From Chitinophagaceae bacterium 26-R-25 (lineage in GTDB: Bacteria; Bacteroidota; Bacteroidia; Chitinophagales; Chitinophagaceae), in NCBI GenBank assembly GCA_029906195.1, contig JARWSJ010000001.1:1178001-1242000 (forward strand): 64,000 bases of DNA, in the 5' to 3' direction. A model generated the notes under the pieces. That model did no database searches. It had not been told where the DNA came from and worked only from the letters and a program-made list of their open reading frames with translations. Below are positions 8,740 through 17,942 of this stretch, piece by piece (positions within the stretch are counted from its first letter, which is position 1; each line of letters opens with the position of its first letter). Made by a program: the position numbers and the translations under genes.

Positions 8740-10068
8740 CTACTGAGCGGGAGGAATGGCAGTTACTTTCCACTGCGATCCGTTCTTAAACCCTGTGGGG
8801 CCTGGTTTGGTTCGCATAAGACCATTTAGCCTGTAAAAATTTTCCAGGTGACGCGTCATTATCATTTCACCGGCTCCTACCTGAATCAAGTCCTCGCCTT
8901 GATCGGCCCCGTAACCACCCAATGCCGCAGATCGCACATCTGCAACATAGCCTGGCCATTTTCCCTTGCTCCAGCTATAGCCAAAGAGAAAAGGTTTAAC
9001 GGCTGCCAAAGATATCTGGCTCTTCCACAAAAGCTGTAGCTGGATAAACAATTCTCCGGGGCAGGTAGCAATAACTATATCCCTGTTGATAATAATGGTA
9101 GAAATATGAACATCAATATTCAGTTGTTTATTAAACCTCCCGGCAAATTGAAGTGAATCTTTCATCAGAAGAAGACTGCTTGTATCCTCTGCAGGCTTTA
9201 GAGATCTGGCCAGTTTTATAACCTGGTTCGCCAGTAATTCACCCGTTCTTTCCATTGGTAAATAGTCTGTTTGGAAAGTATCGTTCGGTCCTTTGCGTCT
9301 CGAACTGATTTGCAATGACTCAATATTACCTCCTGCGCCCTGGATAAAAAGGCAGTTTACTTTGTTGCCAAAAGCTTCCTCAACTCTTTTACTGGCAATG
9401 CCGGGATAATCTGCAGAAACTGCATAGTTAAAGCAAACGATGTCTGCATGCATCGCATAATTCATTAAAATCGCACGGGGTTGTCCCTGCTCGTCTTCGA
9501 TCTTGATTACGCCCACTTCTGGATCAACAGGACCAAAAGGAATTCTTTCAGGGTTTTCGGAAGTATACTCACTGTCTGAAAACCACGACTCTCTTGCATG
9601 GCCATCTTCTCTTTCTATCAACCTGTTAAATCCTAACTGCGGAAAACTTTTATGTCCGGCAGAAACTTTTGCTCTAAACATGTTCTTAACTGATTCGCCA
9701 ACAGCCTTGATGATCTGGTCCTCATAAAAAGCAGCAAACGCTTTTTTTTGAGGGGACATTTTTTCAAACAATAAAGGTTCCGAATGAGTGTGAGATGAAC
9801 ACAACATAAGCTGCGTAATGCCAAATTGCTTCTTGCAGATGTCCACTATACGATCACTCGTAAATATGGCAAGATCGACTGAAACAAAAGCGATGCGATT
9901 TCCATTTGCTTCCAAAACAACGCAACGCGCAAACAACGAGTCATGAATAGGTTCGTCCGTTCTTGGAGTGATGTTAATTTTAGAAGTGCCCGCCATTAGC
10001 GGATTGCCGGCTGCATGAACTTTAATAAAAAAACAGAAAAGCAACAATGTCGCAATCAATCGTTTCAT
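8740..10068 (-). CDS. Secreted neutral/alkaline ceramidase-like hydrolase
   Basis: About 442 residues from the ATG at MKRLIATL; an ATG 12 bp earlier is less good because it puts extra residues before the signal peptide. After cleavage near VHAA the mature start reads AGTSKINITPRTDEPIHD, the hallmark of the neutral/alkaline non-lysosomal ceramidase family. LCSSHTHSEP supplies the zinc-binding histidines and the region QGAGGNIES matches the conserved core. Family members cleave N-acyl bonds of ceramide; many Bacteroidota homologues are of unproven substrate. Bacteroidota make their own sphingolipids, so a role in envelope lipid turnover is plausible but inferred. The C-terminal immunoglobulin-like domain of full-length ceramidases seems to be missing. 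Confidence 0.82.
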   Translation of the reverse strand: MKRLIATLLLFCFFIKVHAAGNPLMAGTSKINITPRTDEPIHDSLFARCVVLEANGNRIAFVSVDLAIFTSDRIVDICKKQFGITQLMLCSSHTHSEPLLFEKMSPQKKAFAAFYEDQIIKAVGESVKNMFRAKVSAGHKSFPQLGFNRLIEREDGHARESWFSDSEYTSENPERIPFGPVDPEVGVIKIEDEQGQPRAILMNYAMHADIVCFNYAVSADYPGIASKRVEEAFGNKVNCLFIQGAGGNIESLQISSRRKGPNDTFQTDYLPMERTGELLANQVIKLARSLKPAEDTSSLLLMKDSLQFAGRFNKQLNIDVHISTIIINRDIVIATCPGELFIQLQLLWKSQISLAAVKPFLFGYSWSKGKWPGYVADVRSAALGGYGADQGEDLIQVGAGEMIMTRHLENFYRLNGLMRTKPGPTGFKNGSQWKVTAIPPAQ

Positions 10069-10121
10069 ATTTAGTGACATAAGTGGAAGGTTTATTTAAA
10101 AAAAATATTATCACGTTTACC

Positions 10122-10295
10122 TTATCTGGACTTGACAGTTTTAATGACACCCTTGGATATTGGTTTCGAATCCATCTCCAGTTCAAGCATTCCGCCATTC
10201 ATTATTTGCTCATGTGTAAACCATGAAGTGTTCAATTCTTTACCATCTATTTTTGTGGTGTCCATTGTACATACAGGCAAAATATGAATCGCCCA
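10122..10295 (-). pseudogene. C-terminal remnant of a GH92-type alpha-mannosidase
   Basis: A short minus-strand frame, closed upstream by a stop at 10296, encodes about 57 residues. It contains KIDGKELNTSWFTHEQIMNG followed by GMLELEMDSKP. This pattern (a small 'ngk' turn, a TH-E-I-M-GG turn, then L.f.M..kP) is the conserved C-terminal end of glycoside hydrolase family 92 mannosidases. The remaining 650 or more residues of such an enzyme are absent. The fragment lies directly upstream of the ceramidase-like gene, so the deletion probably joined the two regions. The family call is from memory of the motif, not a search. Confidence 0.6.
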
Positions 10296-10980
10296 TTAAC
10301 TGCGTCGCTAATAATTCATTAATTTGAATCTGTCCGAAAAATTAATGTGAGGATCAGCTTGAAAATAGGTTGTATCGCACTTTTGATACAGTCTGTTTTT
10401 TTGTATGACAAAAAGAAAATAGGATTTCAACAGATTTCGGACATTGTACAAATGGTTACAAGGGTATGGGTTGTGAACATCGCCCTTATTGCTTTGGGTA
10501 GGGTAGATGCAATAGATTGACGGGTGTATTTTGGGTGTTTGCTTTCTCAACTTCGAACAACCTTCAACGTTGGTTTTGTACTTAATTAAATAATGTAGTA
10601 AAGACTATTTATTTCAGATTAACTTTTTTAGATTTGTCACACTTCATTATCCTTGATGATATCCATTGATAAAATTCTACCCTTCTTCGGTTTTGTTCGC
10701 CAAAATATTTGACGAACAATGTTGATGCTTCCATTATTTATTCGCTGTTTACCTCTTCTGTTTTTTAAAATCATGTGTACGTGGCTATAGCCCTGTGATC
10801 GTGACAGTTTTGCTGCCATGTACTATTGTATTGTTTACTCCCTAAGAGGGTAATCATGCAAGTCGTGCTAAAAAATTGTTCATCAGGAATGCATCATCAA
10901 ATGGATATGTTTACCCAGGCTATTACTGTTAACTATAACTATTACTTGCAACAAAAAAACCATTAACCTAAAAATCCTTT
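10296..10980. other. Gene-poor region upstream of the lectin gene
   Basis: About 680 bp with only short, unconvincing frames. It is AT-rich near the end and should contain the promoter of the large secreted protein. The only structure I can support is a near-perfect dyad at 10693-10719, listed separately. Confidence 0.5.
10693..10719. promoter_or_regulatory. 27-bp near-perfect dyad, candidate operator
   Basis: The arms TTGTTCG and CGAACAA flank an inner pair CAAA / TTTG around an ATA centre, with one mismatched base pair. This symmetry is typical of an operator for a dimeric regulator. It lies about 270 bp upstream of the lectin gene and about 420 bp from the GH92 remnant. No neighbouring regulator gene is obvious. 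Confidence 0.4.
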
Positions 10981-13900
10981 ATGACAAAGAAATCCTCTCT
11001 GCGAGACGCGTTCAGAGCGTCCGTAACGATCTTATTGTTTTTAAGTGTCCTTCAACTACAGCCTTTAATGGCGCAGTACAAGGACAGTAAGGGAAAAGAA
11101 TATTGGCTGATGATGCCCGGCAACAATGACTCTTCAAGCCCGATCGTCTATATCACATCGGCTTTCGATGCGACCGGTTTGATTTTGATACCGGGCCTTT
11201 CTTTCCAGGTTCCCTTTTCTGTAACACCCAATGCAACTACAAAAATCACGCTGCCTGCAGGTGCTGCCGTTCATAAGTCGGGAATTGCAGACAACAAAGG
11301 TGTTTATATCACTGCAACCAACGAAGTTTCTGTTTCCGTAATGAGTTCCACTGCTGCTACCGCAGATGCCTATCTTGCGCTGCCCACTGAAGTTTTGGGT
11401 ACTGACTATGTGGTTGCCTCTTTTCAAAACGGATCAACCGGGGGCTCGCAATTCGGTATTGTCTGCACACAGGAACCTACACTTGTATCCATTTCGCCTT
11501 CCACACCTCCTTTCGGCCAGTATGACGTCTTGCTGCACAGGGGGCAGACTTATGAATTAACAAGTAGCGACCCTAATGCAGATTTTTCGGGAACTATCAT
11601 TACGTCAACCAAGCCAATCGGCGTTTACGGCGGCCATCAGTGCGCCAATGTTCCCGTGGGTTTTGGCAATTGCAACCGCATTGTTGAAATGCTGCCGCCC
11701 ACCAATGCGCTCGGCAGGAAAGTGCTGGCGGTGGGGTTACTCGGACGCGTCAATGGAGATCTCTATCGCGTCATAGGCACTATGCCTAACACATTTATCA
11801 CCATTAACGGGGTGCCGCAACCAATGTCCTACAAAGGGCATGTTACCGAAGCGGTAATTATTGGCGATGCTGTTATAGAATCAAACAATCCTGTTCTCGT
11901 ATGCCAATATTCCTACGGAGATGGAGTTCCCGGCAGACATGGTGCTCCTTTTTCTATGGTAGTTCCGCCGGCAGATCAGTACCTGACTGATTATACCATA
12001 CCAAACGTTGAGGGTTATGAGGTTAATGACATCAATATTGTTACGCCGACTGCCGGTATAGGAAGTCTAACCGTTAATGATCAGCCCTTGCCTGCGTATT
12101 ACTTTCATGCTATAGGCAATACCGGGTATTCAGGTGCGCACATGTCAGTGGGTGGAGGTGCTTTTAAATTGCATGGCAGCCTTCCCTTCGGAGCAACCGT
12201 ATACGGCTACGGCCAAAACACTGGCTTCGGTTTTGGGGCGGGTGAAATGAATGCTGATATTTCGAAGATATGGAGCTTTGAACTAAGGAACACTGATGAT
12301 ACGTTAAACATCAGCCGTCAGTCTTGCTACGAGGCCGTCGTGTTTGATCAGTTAAAATATCACCCGCTACCAGGAATGAACGTTATGTTTACTGTAAAAG
12401 GAAAAAACTCCAACGTTGTCGGCTATGGCATCACAGATAACAATGGTGTTGCTTCTTTTTGTTACCAGGGCGCACAGGCCGGAAAAGACACAGTTGTTGC
12501 AAGCGTTGGTACCATTACCGATTCAAAACCGATGGTGTGGCTGGGTGATACATGCAAACTATCATTTACCAGCCAGGTTGAGGATGCCACCGGAACCATG
12601 GCAAACGGTGCGGTAACACTAATGCCCGCAGGTGGTACGGCCCCTTACACTTTTCTGCTTGGCGATAGGGTGAATAATTCCGGTGCATTCACTGCTGTGC
12701 CATATGGTACCTATTCAGTGGAGGTTAGAGATGCAAAATACTGTGCAACAAAGGCAGACATACAAGTGACGCGGAAAATAATTCCCGGCGCTGACAACAC
12801 GGTAGCTTTGCCGGGCGACACGACATTCAGGGCGAATGAGTTCGACTGCAAGGCAACATTGCACTGGAAAGAACCGGGAGTGTACCAGTCGGTCATTGAG
12901 CTGCCACCTGCCTATAATGATTATTATCCCAACCCAAGCAAACTCATTTATAAAGGAAGCTATAACGGTCATGGCTATTATCAGTCCGCCGGATTCTATC
13001 CATGGCAAACTGCCAAACAACTGGCGGAACAAAAAGGTGCCCACCTTGTTACAGTGAACTCTGCCGGTGAGAATGATTTTATACGCACAAATTTCAAACA
13101 AGACGATAATTATGGCCCGTGGATCGGTTTGTACAATACCGGTACGTTGGGTCAGTTTGCGTGGGTTACAGGCGAACCGTTTAATTTCAGCTATTGGTAC
13201 CCGTCAGAGCCAAGCAATGGCGGCGTTACCAACGTTATAAAAGAACCTTATGTGCACATATGGGGCTATGATTCGCAAAACCGATGGAACGACCTTGATT
13301 CGCAATATTATCTTGCTTTCATTGCAGAATTTGAGGCCCCTAATGTTGAATACAGGCAAATCAGCGGACCTTCCAATGGAAGTGCTGTGCCGGCCGGTGA
13401 TTACAGGGTTTGCTATGAAGTCTTCAATAAGACAACAAACGGCAGGGATACCATTTGCTTTAATGTAAAGGTTGAATGTATTCCTGGTGGCGATGTTATT
13501 CCACGGGATACTACTATTATAGCCGCTGCTGGTGCCTGCACAGCACCGTTGAAATGGAGGCAGCCGGAAAGTCAATGGCCGCAACAGATATGGATTCCAA
13601 ATACATCGTTTGCGCAATCTAATTTCCTTGAGTTGAAGGCATTGTATAACGGTCATGCTTATTACCTGGGCAAAGGCGGATTCCTGTGGGATACGGCCCG
13701 GGCTTATTCAGCACGAGTTGGCGGCCACCTGGCATCCATCACCAGCGCCGCAGAAAACGATATGATCGTGAATAATTTTAAAACGCCCGGAGGCTATGGC
13801 CCATGGATTGGCCTATACAATACAGGCGTCCCGGATGAATTTGCATGGGTTACAGGAGAGCCTTATTATAACAATTATACCAATTGGTTCCCCGGAGAGC

Positions 13901-14484
13901 CAAACAATCAAACCGGCGATTTCTGGCATATTCAAGAGACTTATGTATTGTTGAATAATTACGACAACCTTGCAAGATGGAACGATATCGGTAAAGAATA
14001 TCAGGCTACTTTCATTACAGAGTTTGAGTCGCCGTTGTATCGTTACTACCAGGTGTCCGGCCCGGCATGGGGAACTGTTGTTGCTCCCGGCACTTACACC
14101 ATCTGCTACCAGGTTGAAGATTTACAGGGGCACTTTTCGAGACAAATATGCTTCAAGGTGAAAGTGGAGTGCGGCAATGTACCATCCATCGCAAATACAT
14201 CTACGATGTCAGCCAGCGCGCAGGATGAATCTGCGACATTGTTCAAAGTAAGTGCAGTGCCCAATCCGAGTGTTAACAATTTCAAGGTAAAGGTAGCCTC
14301 TCAAAATATTACGCAGCGTGTAACGGTGCAAGTGGCAGATGTATTGGGAAGGGTAGTGGAAGTGCGAAACAATGTTGTGCCCAACTCCATCATTACTTTA
14401 GGCGATACGTATAAGCGCGGTATTTATTTTGTCCAGGTAATACAGGCCAACAAACGTGAGGTCATTAAAGTGGTAAAGGAATAG
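10981..14484 (+). CDS. Secreted IgGFc-binding / C-type-lectin adhesin with T9SS sorting domain
   Basis: A 1167-residue secreted protein. A signal peptide covers about residues 1-32. Residues 35-430 resemble the IgGFc-binding domain (GKEYWLMMPGN start, PIGVYGGHQCANVP, YTIPNVEGYEVND). Next come an immunoglobulin-like segment and a SprB-like repeat (GGTAPYTFLLGD, TYSVEVRDA). Two C-type-lectin-like domains follow, at about 655-785 and 880-1015. Each has WIGLYNTG, WVTGEP, an EPSN or EPNN calcium-type motif and RWND. HYR-like spacers containing VSGP or ISGP follow each lectin domain. Residues 1090-1167 are a type IX secretion A-type sorting domain (VPNPSVNNF, DVLGRVV, GIYFVQV). It is expected on the cell surface and may bind glycans; the ligand is unknown. 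It is monocistronic and followed by two hairpins. Confidence 0.85.
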   Translation: MTKKSSLRDAFRASVTILLFLSVLQLQPLMAQYKDSKGKEYWLMMPGNNDSSSPIVYITSAFDATGLILIPGLSFQVPFSVTPNATTKITLPAGAAVHKSGIADNKGVYITATNEVSVSVMSSTAATADAYLALPTEVLGTDYVVASFQNGSTGGSQFGIVCTQEPTLVSISPSTPPFGQYDVLLHRGQTYELTSSDPNADFSGTIITSTKPIGVYGGHQCANVPVGFGNCNRIVEMLPPTNALGRKVLAVGLLGRVNGDLYRVIGTMPNTFITINGVPQPMSYKGHVTEAVIIGDAVIESNNPVLVCQYSYGDGVPGRHGAPFSMVVPPADQYLTDYTIPNVEGYEVNDINIVTPTAGIGSLTVNDQPLPAYYFHAIGNTGYSGAHMSVGGGAFKLHGSLPFGATVYGYGQNTGFGFGAGEMNADISKIWSFELRNTDDTLNISRQSCYEAVVFDQLKYHPLPGMNVMFTVKGKNSNVVGYGITDNNGVASFCYQGAQAGKDTVVASVGTITDSKPMVWLGDTCKLSFTSQVEDATGTMANGAVTLMPAGGTAPYTFLLGDRVNNSGAFTAVPYGTYSVEVRDAKYCATKADIQVTRKIIPGADNTVALPGDTTFRANEFDCKATLHWKEPGVYQSVIELPPAYNDYYPNPSKLIYKGSYNGHGYYQSAGFYPWQTAKQLAEQKGAHLVTVNSAGENDFIRTNFKQDDNYGPWIGLYNTGTLGQFAWVTGEPFNFSYWYPSEPSNGGVTNVIKEPYVHIWGYDSQNRWNDLDSQYYLAFIAEFEAPNVEYRQISGPSNGSAVPAGDYRVCYEVFNKTTNGRDTICFNVKVECIPGGDVIPRDTTIIAAAGACTAPLKWRQPESQWPQQIWIPNTSFAQSNFLELKALYNGHAYYLGKGGFLWDTARAYSARVGGHLASITSAAENDMIVNNFKTPGGYGPWIGLYNTGVPDEFAWVTGEPYYNNYTNWFPGEPNNQTGDFWHIQETYVLLNNYDNLARWNDIGKEYQATFITEFESPLYRYYQVSGPAWGTVVAPGTYTICYQVEDLQGHFSRQICFKVKVECGNVPSIANTSTMSASAQDESATLFKVSAVPNPSVNNFKVKVASQNITQRVTVQVADVLGRVVEVRNNVVPNSIITLGDTYKRGIYFVQVIQANKREVIKVVKE

Positions 14485-14485
14485 C

Positions 14486-14523
14486 AGGGCAGGATATTTC
14501 ATTAACTATGGGCAACCTGCCCT
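14486..14523 (+). terminator. Hairpin directly after the lectin gene
   Basis: AGGGCAGG and CCTGCCCT pair perfectly around a 22-nt loop just past the stop codon. It lacks a U-run and is followed by the stronger hairpin at 14535. Confidence 0.5.
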
Positions 14524-14534
14524 AATTTGAAACC

Positions 14535-14566
14535 AACAGGGGAGAATATTTTCTTCCCTGTTTTCA
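14535..14566 (+). terminator. Rho-independent terminator of the lectin gene
   Basis: AACAGGGGAGAA and TTCTTCCCTGTT form a 12-bp stem with one G-T pair and a TATT loop, followed by TTTTC. This is a good intrinsic terminator. Confidence 0.75.
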
Positions 14567-14742
14567 TTTATGAACGCGGCGGTAGCTCGTATCTGCAACT
14601 GTTTATTCCAATAAAGAAAACTTGCACAGGACCTTCAGATCTTCAAACAAAAAATGAGCTTTTTAGAAACTGATGTTTGAGCTTTCTAGAAACAACAGTT
14701 TCCATTAGATTTTCCGAAATTTGGTACATAAATTCTTTCCAG

Positions 14743-15234
14743 ATGGATATTTTAAAATTGAGCACAGAGTGGGCAAAAGCAGAACTGTTTTCATCGAAGA
14801 TAGTATTGCTGTTCAGTGTTATCGTATTGCTAAGTGCCGCGGGGTTTGCTGTGTGGGGCAAAACTGTAATGGCCAAAGCATTTGTTGTTCCGATGATTGT
14901 TGCAGGATTGTTCATGGTGGCTGTGTCAATTGGATTGTATGCAGCCAACAAACCACGCGTTGAGCAATTTGAAAAAGAATACAGCGCCAATGCAGACAGC
15001 TTTATAAAAAAAGAAATTGCACGAACCACAAAATCGCAGGGTGAGCTAAAAATGGTTTTCAAGATACTACCCGCAATTATTATTGTAGCTGCTATTTTGC
15101 TCATGTTGTTTCCGTCTGCCAACTGGCGCGCCATAACGGTTACACTGATAACAACTGCGGCATTTCTAATGATAGTGGACAGCCATACCGATGCCCGGAA
15201 CAATGCTTATCGTGAACAGCTTATTCAACTGTAA
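14743..15234 (+). CDS. Small integral membrane protein
   Basis: About 163 residues starting at MDILKLSTEW; the frame is open for 22 more codons upstream but those residues do not look like protein. Four hydrophobic segments are visible: two near the N-terminus (IVLLFSVIVLLSAAGFAVW, VVPMIVAGLFMVAVSIGLY) and two near the C-terminus. A charged central loop lies between the pairs. No family is recognised. It is followed after 5 bp by an AraC regulator and then an NTF2-like enzyme, so the three form one operon. Confidence 0.75.
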   Translation: MDILKLSTEWAKAELFSSKIVLLFSVIVLLSAAGFAVWGKTVMAKAFVVPMIVAGLFMVAVSIGLYAANKPRVEQFEKEYSANADSFIKKEIARTTKSQGELKMVFKILPAIIIVAAILLMLFPSANWRAITVTLITTAAFLMIVDSHTDARNNAYREQLIQL

Positions 15235-15239
15235 GTAGC

Positions 15240-16061
15240 ATGAAAATTCTCGAACCGAAAACCGAAGATTCATTTGTATACTCTTGCAGTTCTACAAGTC
15301 AGTGGGGTTATGAACAATTTATAGCCGAACATGTACTTGCTTTTCAGTTGTCGGGCGAAACGCATATTTACCATCAGCAAGGAACATTTGTACTAAAGAA
15401 AAATCGTCTGCTACTGGCGCATCGGAATCAATTTGCCAGGACACTTAAAGTTCCCGCCGCAGATGCTGAATATAAAGCAGTGTCGATTATCCTGAAAACG
15501 GAGGATCTGCGAAAATTTGCAGCACTTAATAAAATTGCCAGCGACAAAAAATATTCGGGAAAGAATAATGTGGTGCTAAAGCCGGATGCATTTTTGAAAA
15601 GCTATTTTCAATCATTGGTGCCTTACCTGGAGCAGCCCCAACGCAGCAATAAAAGAATGGCCTTTTCAAAAATCGCTGAAGCCATAGAATTGCTGTTGAA
15701 TATTGATCCGGAGTTTAAGCATTTTCTTTTCGATTTCGGCGAGCCAAATAAAATAGACCTTGAAGAATTTATGCTCAGCAATTACCGTTATAATGCGCCA
15801 ATTGAAAATTTTGCGAAACTTACTGGCAGGAGCCTTGCTGCATTTAAGCGGGATTTTGTACATGTATTTGATATTTCGCCAGCAAAGTGGTTGAAAGAAA
15901 AAAGACTGGCAGAGGCTTATCAACTCATTCATCACCACGATAAAAAACCATCTGATATTTATTTGGATCTCGGTTTTGAGAACCTCTCGCATTTCTATAC
16001 CTCATTCAAAAATAAGTATGGCGTTACGCCAACAGAAAGCTTACTCATCAAAAATAAATGA
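15240..16061 (+). CDS. AraC-family transcriptional regulator
   Basis: A 273-residue regulator with a cupin-like N-terminal domain (SGETHIYHQQGTFVLKKN) and a C-terminal AraC DNA-binding domain (NFAKLTGRSLAAFKRDFVHV, then PSDIYLDLGFENLSHFYTSF, KYGVTP). It lies 5 bp after the membrane-protein gene and overlaps the next gene by 4 bp (ATGA). It probably controls its own operon. It is only distantly related to the SDR-linked AraC genes in this window. Confidence 0.9.
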   Translation: MKILEPKTEDSFVYSCSSTSQWGYEQFIAEHVLAFQLSGETHIYHQQGTFVLKKNRLLLAHRNQFARTLKVPAADAEYKAVSIILKTEDLRKFAALNKIASDKKYSGKNNVVLKPDAFLKSYFQSLVPYLEQPQRSNKRMAFSKIAEAIELLLNIDPEFKHFLFDFGEPNKIDLEEFMLSNYRYNAPIENFAKLTGRSLAAFKRDFVHVFDISPAKWLKEKRLAEAYQLIHHHDKKPSDIYLDLGFENLSHFYTSFKNKYGVTPTESLLIKNK

Positions 16062-16510
16062 CAATGAATATTCAACAAAAAATTGAAGAAGCGGAAGACC
16101 GTTTGGCGATCCGCAATTTGGTGGACAACTATGCGTATTGCGCCGATAGACGTGATGCGCAAGGACAAATGTCGTTGTTCACAGAAGATACAAAATTTGA
16201 AGTCTATTACGATCCTAAATCAGGAACGGCATCGCAGGTTATCAATAGCAGATCAGATTTGTTTCCGGTGTTTGATAATTTGAATACTTATAATGCCACT
16301 ATGCACTTCAACGGGCAAAGTACGATAATACTAAATGGCAACACGGCCACAGGCATTACTTATTGTATGGCGCATCACTTAACCATTGAAGACGGTAAAC
16401 AAAAATTTATGATAGCGGCTATTCGCTATGAAGATTTGTTTGTAAAGCAAGAAGATAAATGGCTCTTTGCAGGGCGAAAGTTACTGGTAGATTGGATAGA
16501 GAACAGGTAG
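16058..16510 (+). CDS. NTF2-like / SnoaL-type protein
   Basis: A 150-residue cone-shaped NTF2-like fold protein: EDRLAIRNLVDNYAYCADRR, FTEDTKFEVYY, and HHLTIEDGKQKFMIAAIRYE. It has no signal peptide. The family includes dehydratases, ketosteroid isomerases and uncharacterised proteins that bind small hydrophobic molecules. The ATGA overlap with the AraC gene implies translational coupling. Substrate unknown. Confidence 0.85.
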   Translation: MTMNIQQKIEEAEDRLAIRNLVDNYAYCADRRDAQGQMSLFTEDTKFEVYYDPKSGTASQVINSRSDLFPVFDNLNTYNATMHFNGQSTIILNGNTATGITYCMAHHLTIEDGKQKFMIAAIRYEDLFVKQEDKWLFAGRKLLVDWIENR

Positions 16511-16571
16511 GCCCAGGATTAATCATATCAAATTGATAAAAATTTTTTTTTCATTGCCGGTAACACATAGT

Positions 16572-17942
16572 TTACCTGGCTTTTTCAATGCCAAGTTTTT
16601 TAATTCTTGAATTAAGGGTCGAAACTTTCAGTCCCAGAAGTTCTGCCGCCCCGCCGGGACCATATACTTTCCAGTTGCAGCTTTTTAAAACAGCCAGGAT
16701 ATGGTCTCTTTCATTCTCAACAATGCTTTTGAATTTATCCGTTGTTACCGTAACTCTAATGGTTTCGGGTTGATGATAAAATTCGTTGACAATGGTTGAT
16801 GAAGTCAGTAAAACTGTTCGCCTCATTAAATTTTCCAGCTCCCGGATGTTGCCGGGCCATTGGTAATTTTCCATTTTTTGTATTACGTCAGAAAGGAAAC
16901 CTTTAATGACCTTACCTTCATCTTCTGCAAATTTTCTCAGGAAATGTTCCGCTAATAATGCGATATCTTCTTTTCGTTCGCGCAATGGTGGAATGGAAAT
17001 GGGAAACACATTTAGCCTGTAAAACAGGTCCATCCTGAACCTACCACTCGCCACTTCTTCTTCCAGGTTGCGGTTAGTGGCAGCAATAATACGCACATCG
17101 GTTTTTCTTGTTTTTCCACCAATAGGTTCAATTTCCTTTTCCTGCAATACACGCAAGAATTTAGTTTGTGTGTCCAGGGGAAGTTCACCCACTTCATCAA
17201 GGAATATGGTGCCGCCGTCTGCCTGTTCAAATTTTCCGATACGTTTTTCAAAGGCACCGGTGAATGCTCCTTTTTCATGACCAAATAGTTCTGACTCGAT
17301 AAGATTTGCAGGAAGTGCTCCGCAATTAACGACAACAAGTGGTTTCGAATTTCTTTTTGAAACCTGATGAATGGTTCGCGCGACAAGCTCTTTGCCGGTG
17401 CCACTTTCTCCCAATATCAACACGGAACTTGCAGAAGGCCCGACCAACCGGATATGCTCGATAACGTTTTGCATTGATCTGGATCGCGTGATAATGTCAC
17501 AGTTTTCACTGCAGCTTGAAGTGTTACCTACGTTTACTTCGTTAGCTGTTTTTGCTTGTACGCGTTGCATTGCCTCATTCAGTTCAAATGCCACTTCGAG
17601 GGTTGCAAGTACATCACGTTGCCGGAATGGTTTCACTAAAAAACCATAAGGTTTTGTTGCTTTGGCAGCGAGGAATATTTTTCGGTTGGAATTAGCGGAC
17701 AAGTAGACAAATGGAACTTTTCTTGTAATGAGGACTTTTGCGATGTCGATCCCCGTTAGTGTTCCTTCCAGATAGATATCAAGCAATACCAGGTCAGGCT
17801 TATGCCTGTCAAGCATTTCTATAGCTTCTGCAAACGAAGAGGCAAGAGGAGGTACTACATATCCTGCGCGGGTAAGAATGAGCCGAAGATTATTGGCTTC
17901 AATAAATTGGTCCTCTACTATAAGAATTTTATGCTTCATCAT
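16572..17942 (-). CDS. NtrC-type sigma-54-dependent response regulator
   Basis: Receiver domain at residues 1-120 with phospho-acceptor Asp in DLVLLDIYLEG (about residue 55), AAA+ domain at 145-385, and a Fis-type helix-turn-helix at the C-terminus (GGAAELLGLKVSTLNSRIKK). The AAA+ domain has Walker A GESGTGKE and the sigma-54-contacting GAFTGA loop. A TTG two codons earlier also opens the frame, but the ATG giving MMKHKILIVEDQ is more likely. It overlaps the end of the upstream histidine kinase gene by 14 bp, so the two are coupled partners. It should activate sigma-54 promoters when phosphorylated. Confidence 0.93.
   Translation of the reverse strand: MMKHKILIVEDQFIEANNLRLILTRAGYVVPPLASSFAEAIEMLDRHKPDLVLLDIYLEGTLTGIDIAKVLITRKVPFVYLSANSNRKIFLAAKATKPYGFLVKPFRQRDVLATLEVAFELNEAMQRVQAKTANEVNVGNTSSCSENCDIITRSRSMQNVIEHIRLVGPSASSVLILGESGTGKELVARTIHQVSKRNSKPLVVVNCGALPANLIESELFGHEKGAFTGAFEKRIGKFEQADGGTIFLDEVGELPLDTQTKFLRVLQEKEIEPIGGKTRKTDVRIIAATNRNLEEEVASGRFRMDLFYRLNVFPISIPPLRERKEDIALLAEHFLRKFAEDEGKVIKGFLSDVIQKMENYQWPGNIRELENLMRRTVLLTSSTIVNEFYHQPETIRVTVTTDKFKSIVENERDHILAVLKSCNWKVYGPGGAAELLGLKVSTLNSRIKKLGIEKAR

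Noticed and set aside
10308-10550. An 80-codon minus-strand frame upstream of the lectin gene
   Set aside because: Composition is unlike protein (many Tyr, Asn, Lys without pattern), there is no recognisable motif and no partner gene. Probably chance.
10637-10819. A 60-codon basic minus-strand frame (GYSHVHMILKNRRGKQ)
   Set aside because: It looks slightly like a mobile-element fragment but has no match to a known motif and contains the 27-bp dyad. Not enough to call a gene.
16525-16552. Small ATCAA..TTGAT dyad followed by a T-run as terminator of the AraC-NTF2 operon
   Set aside because: The stem is only about five base pairs; plausible but not strong enough.
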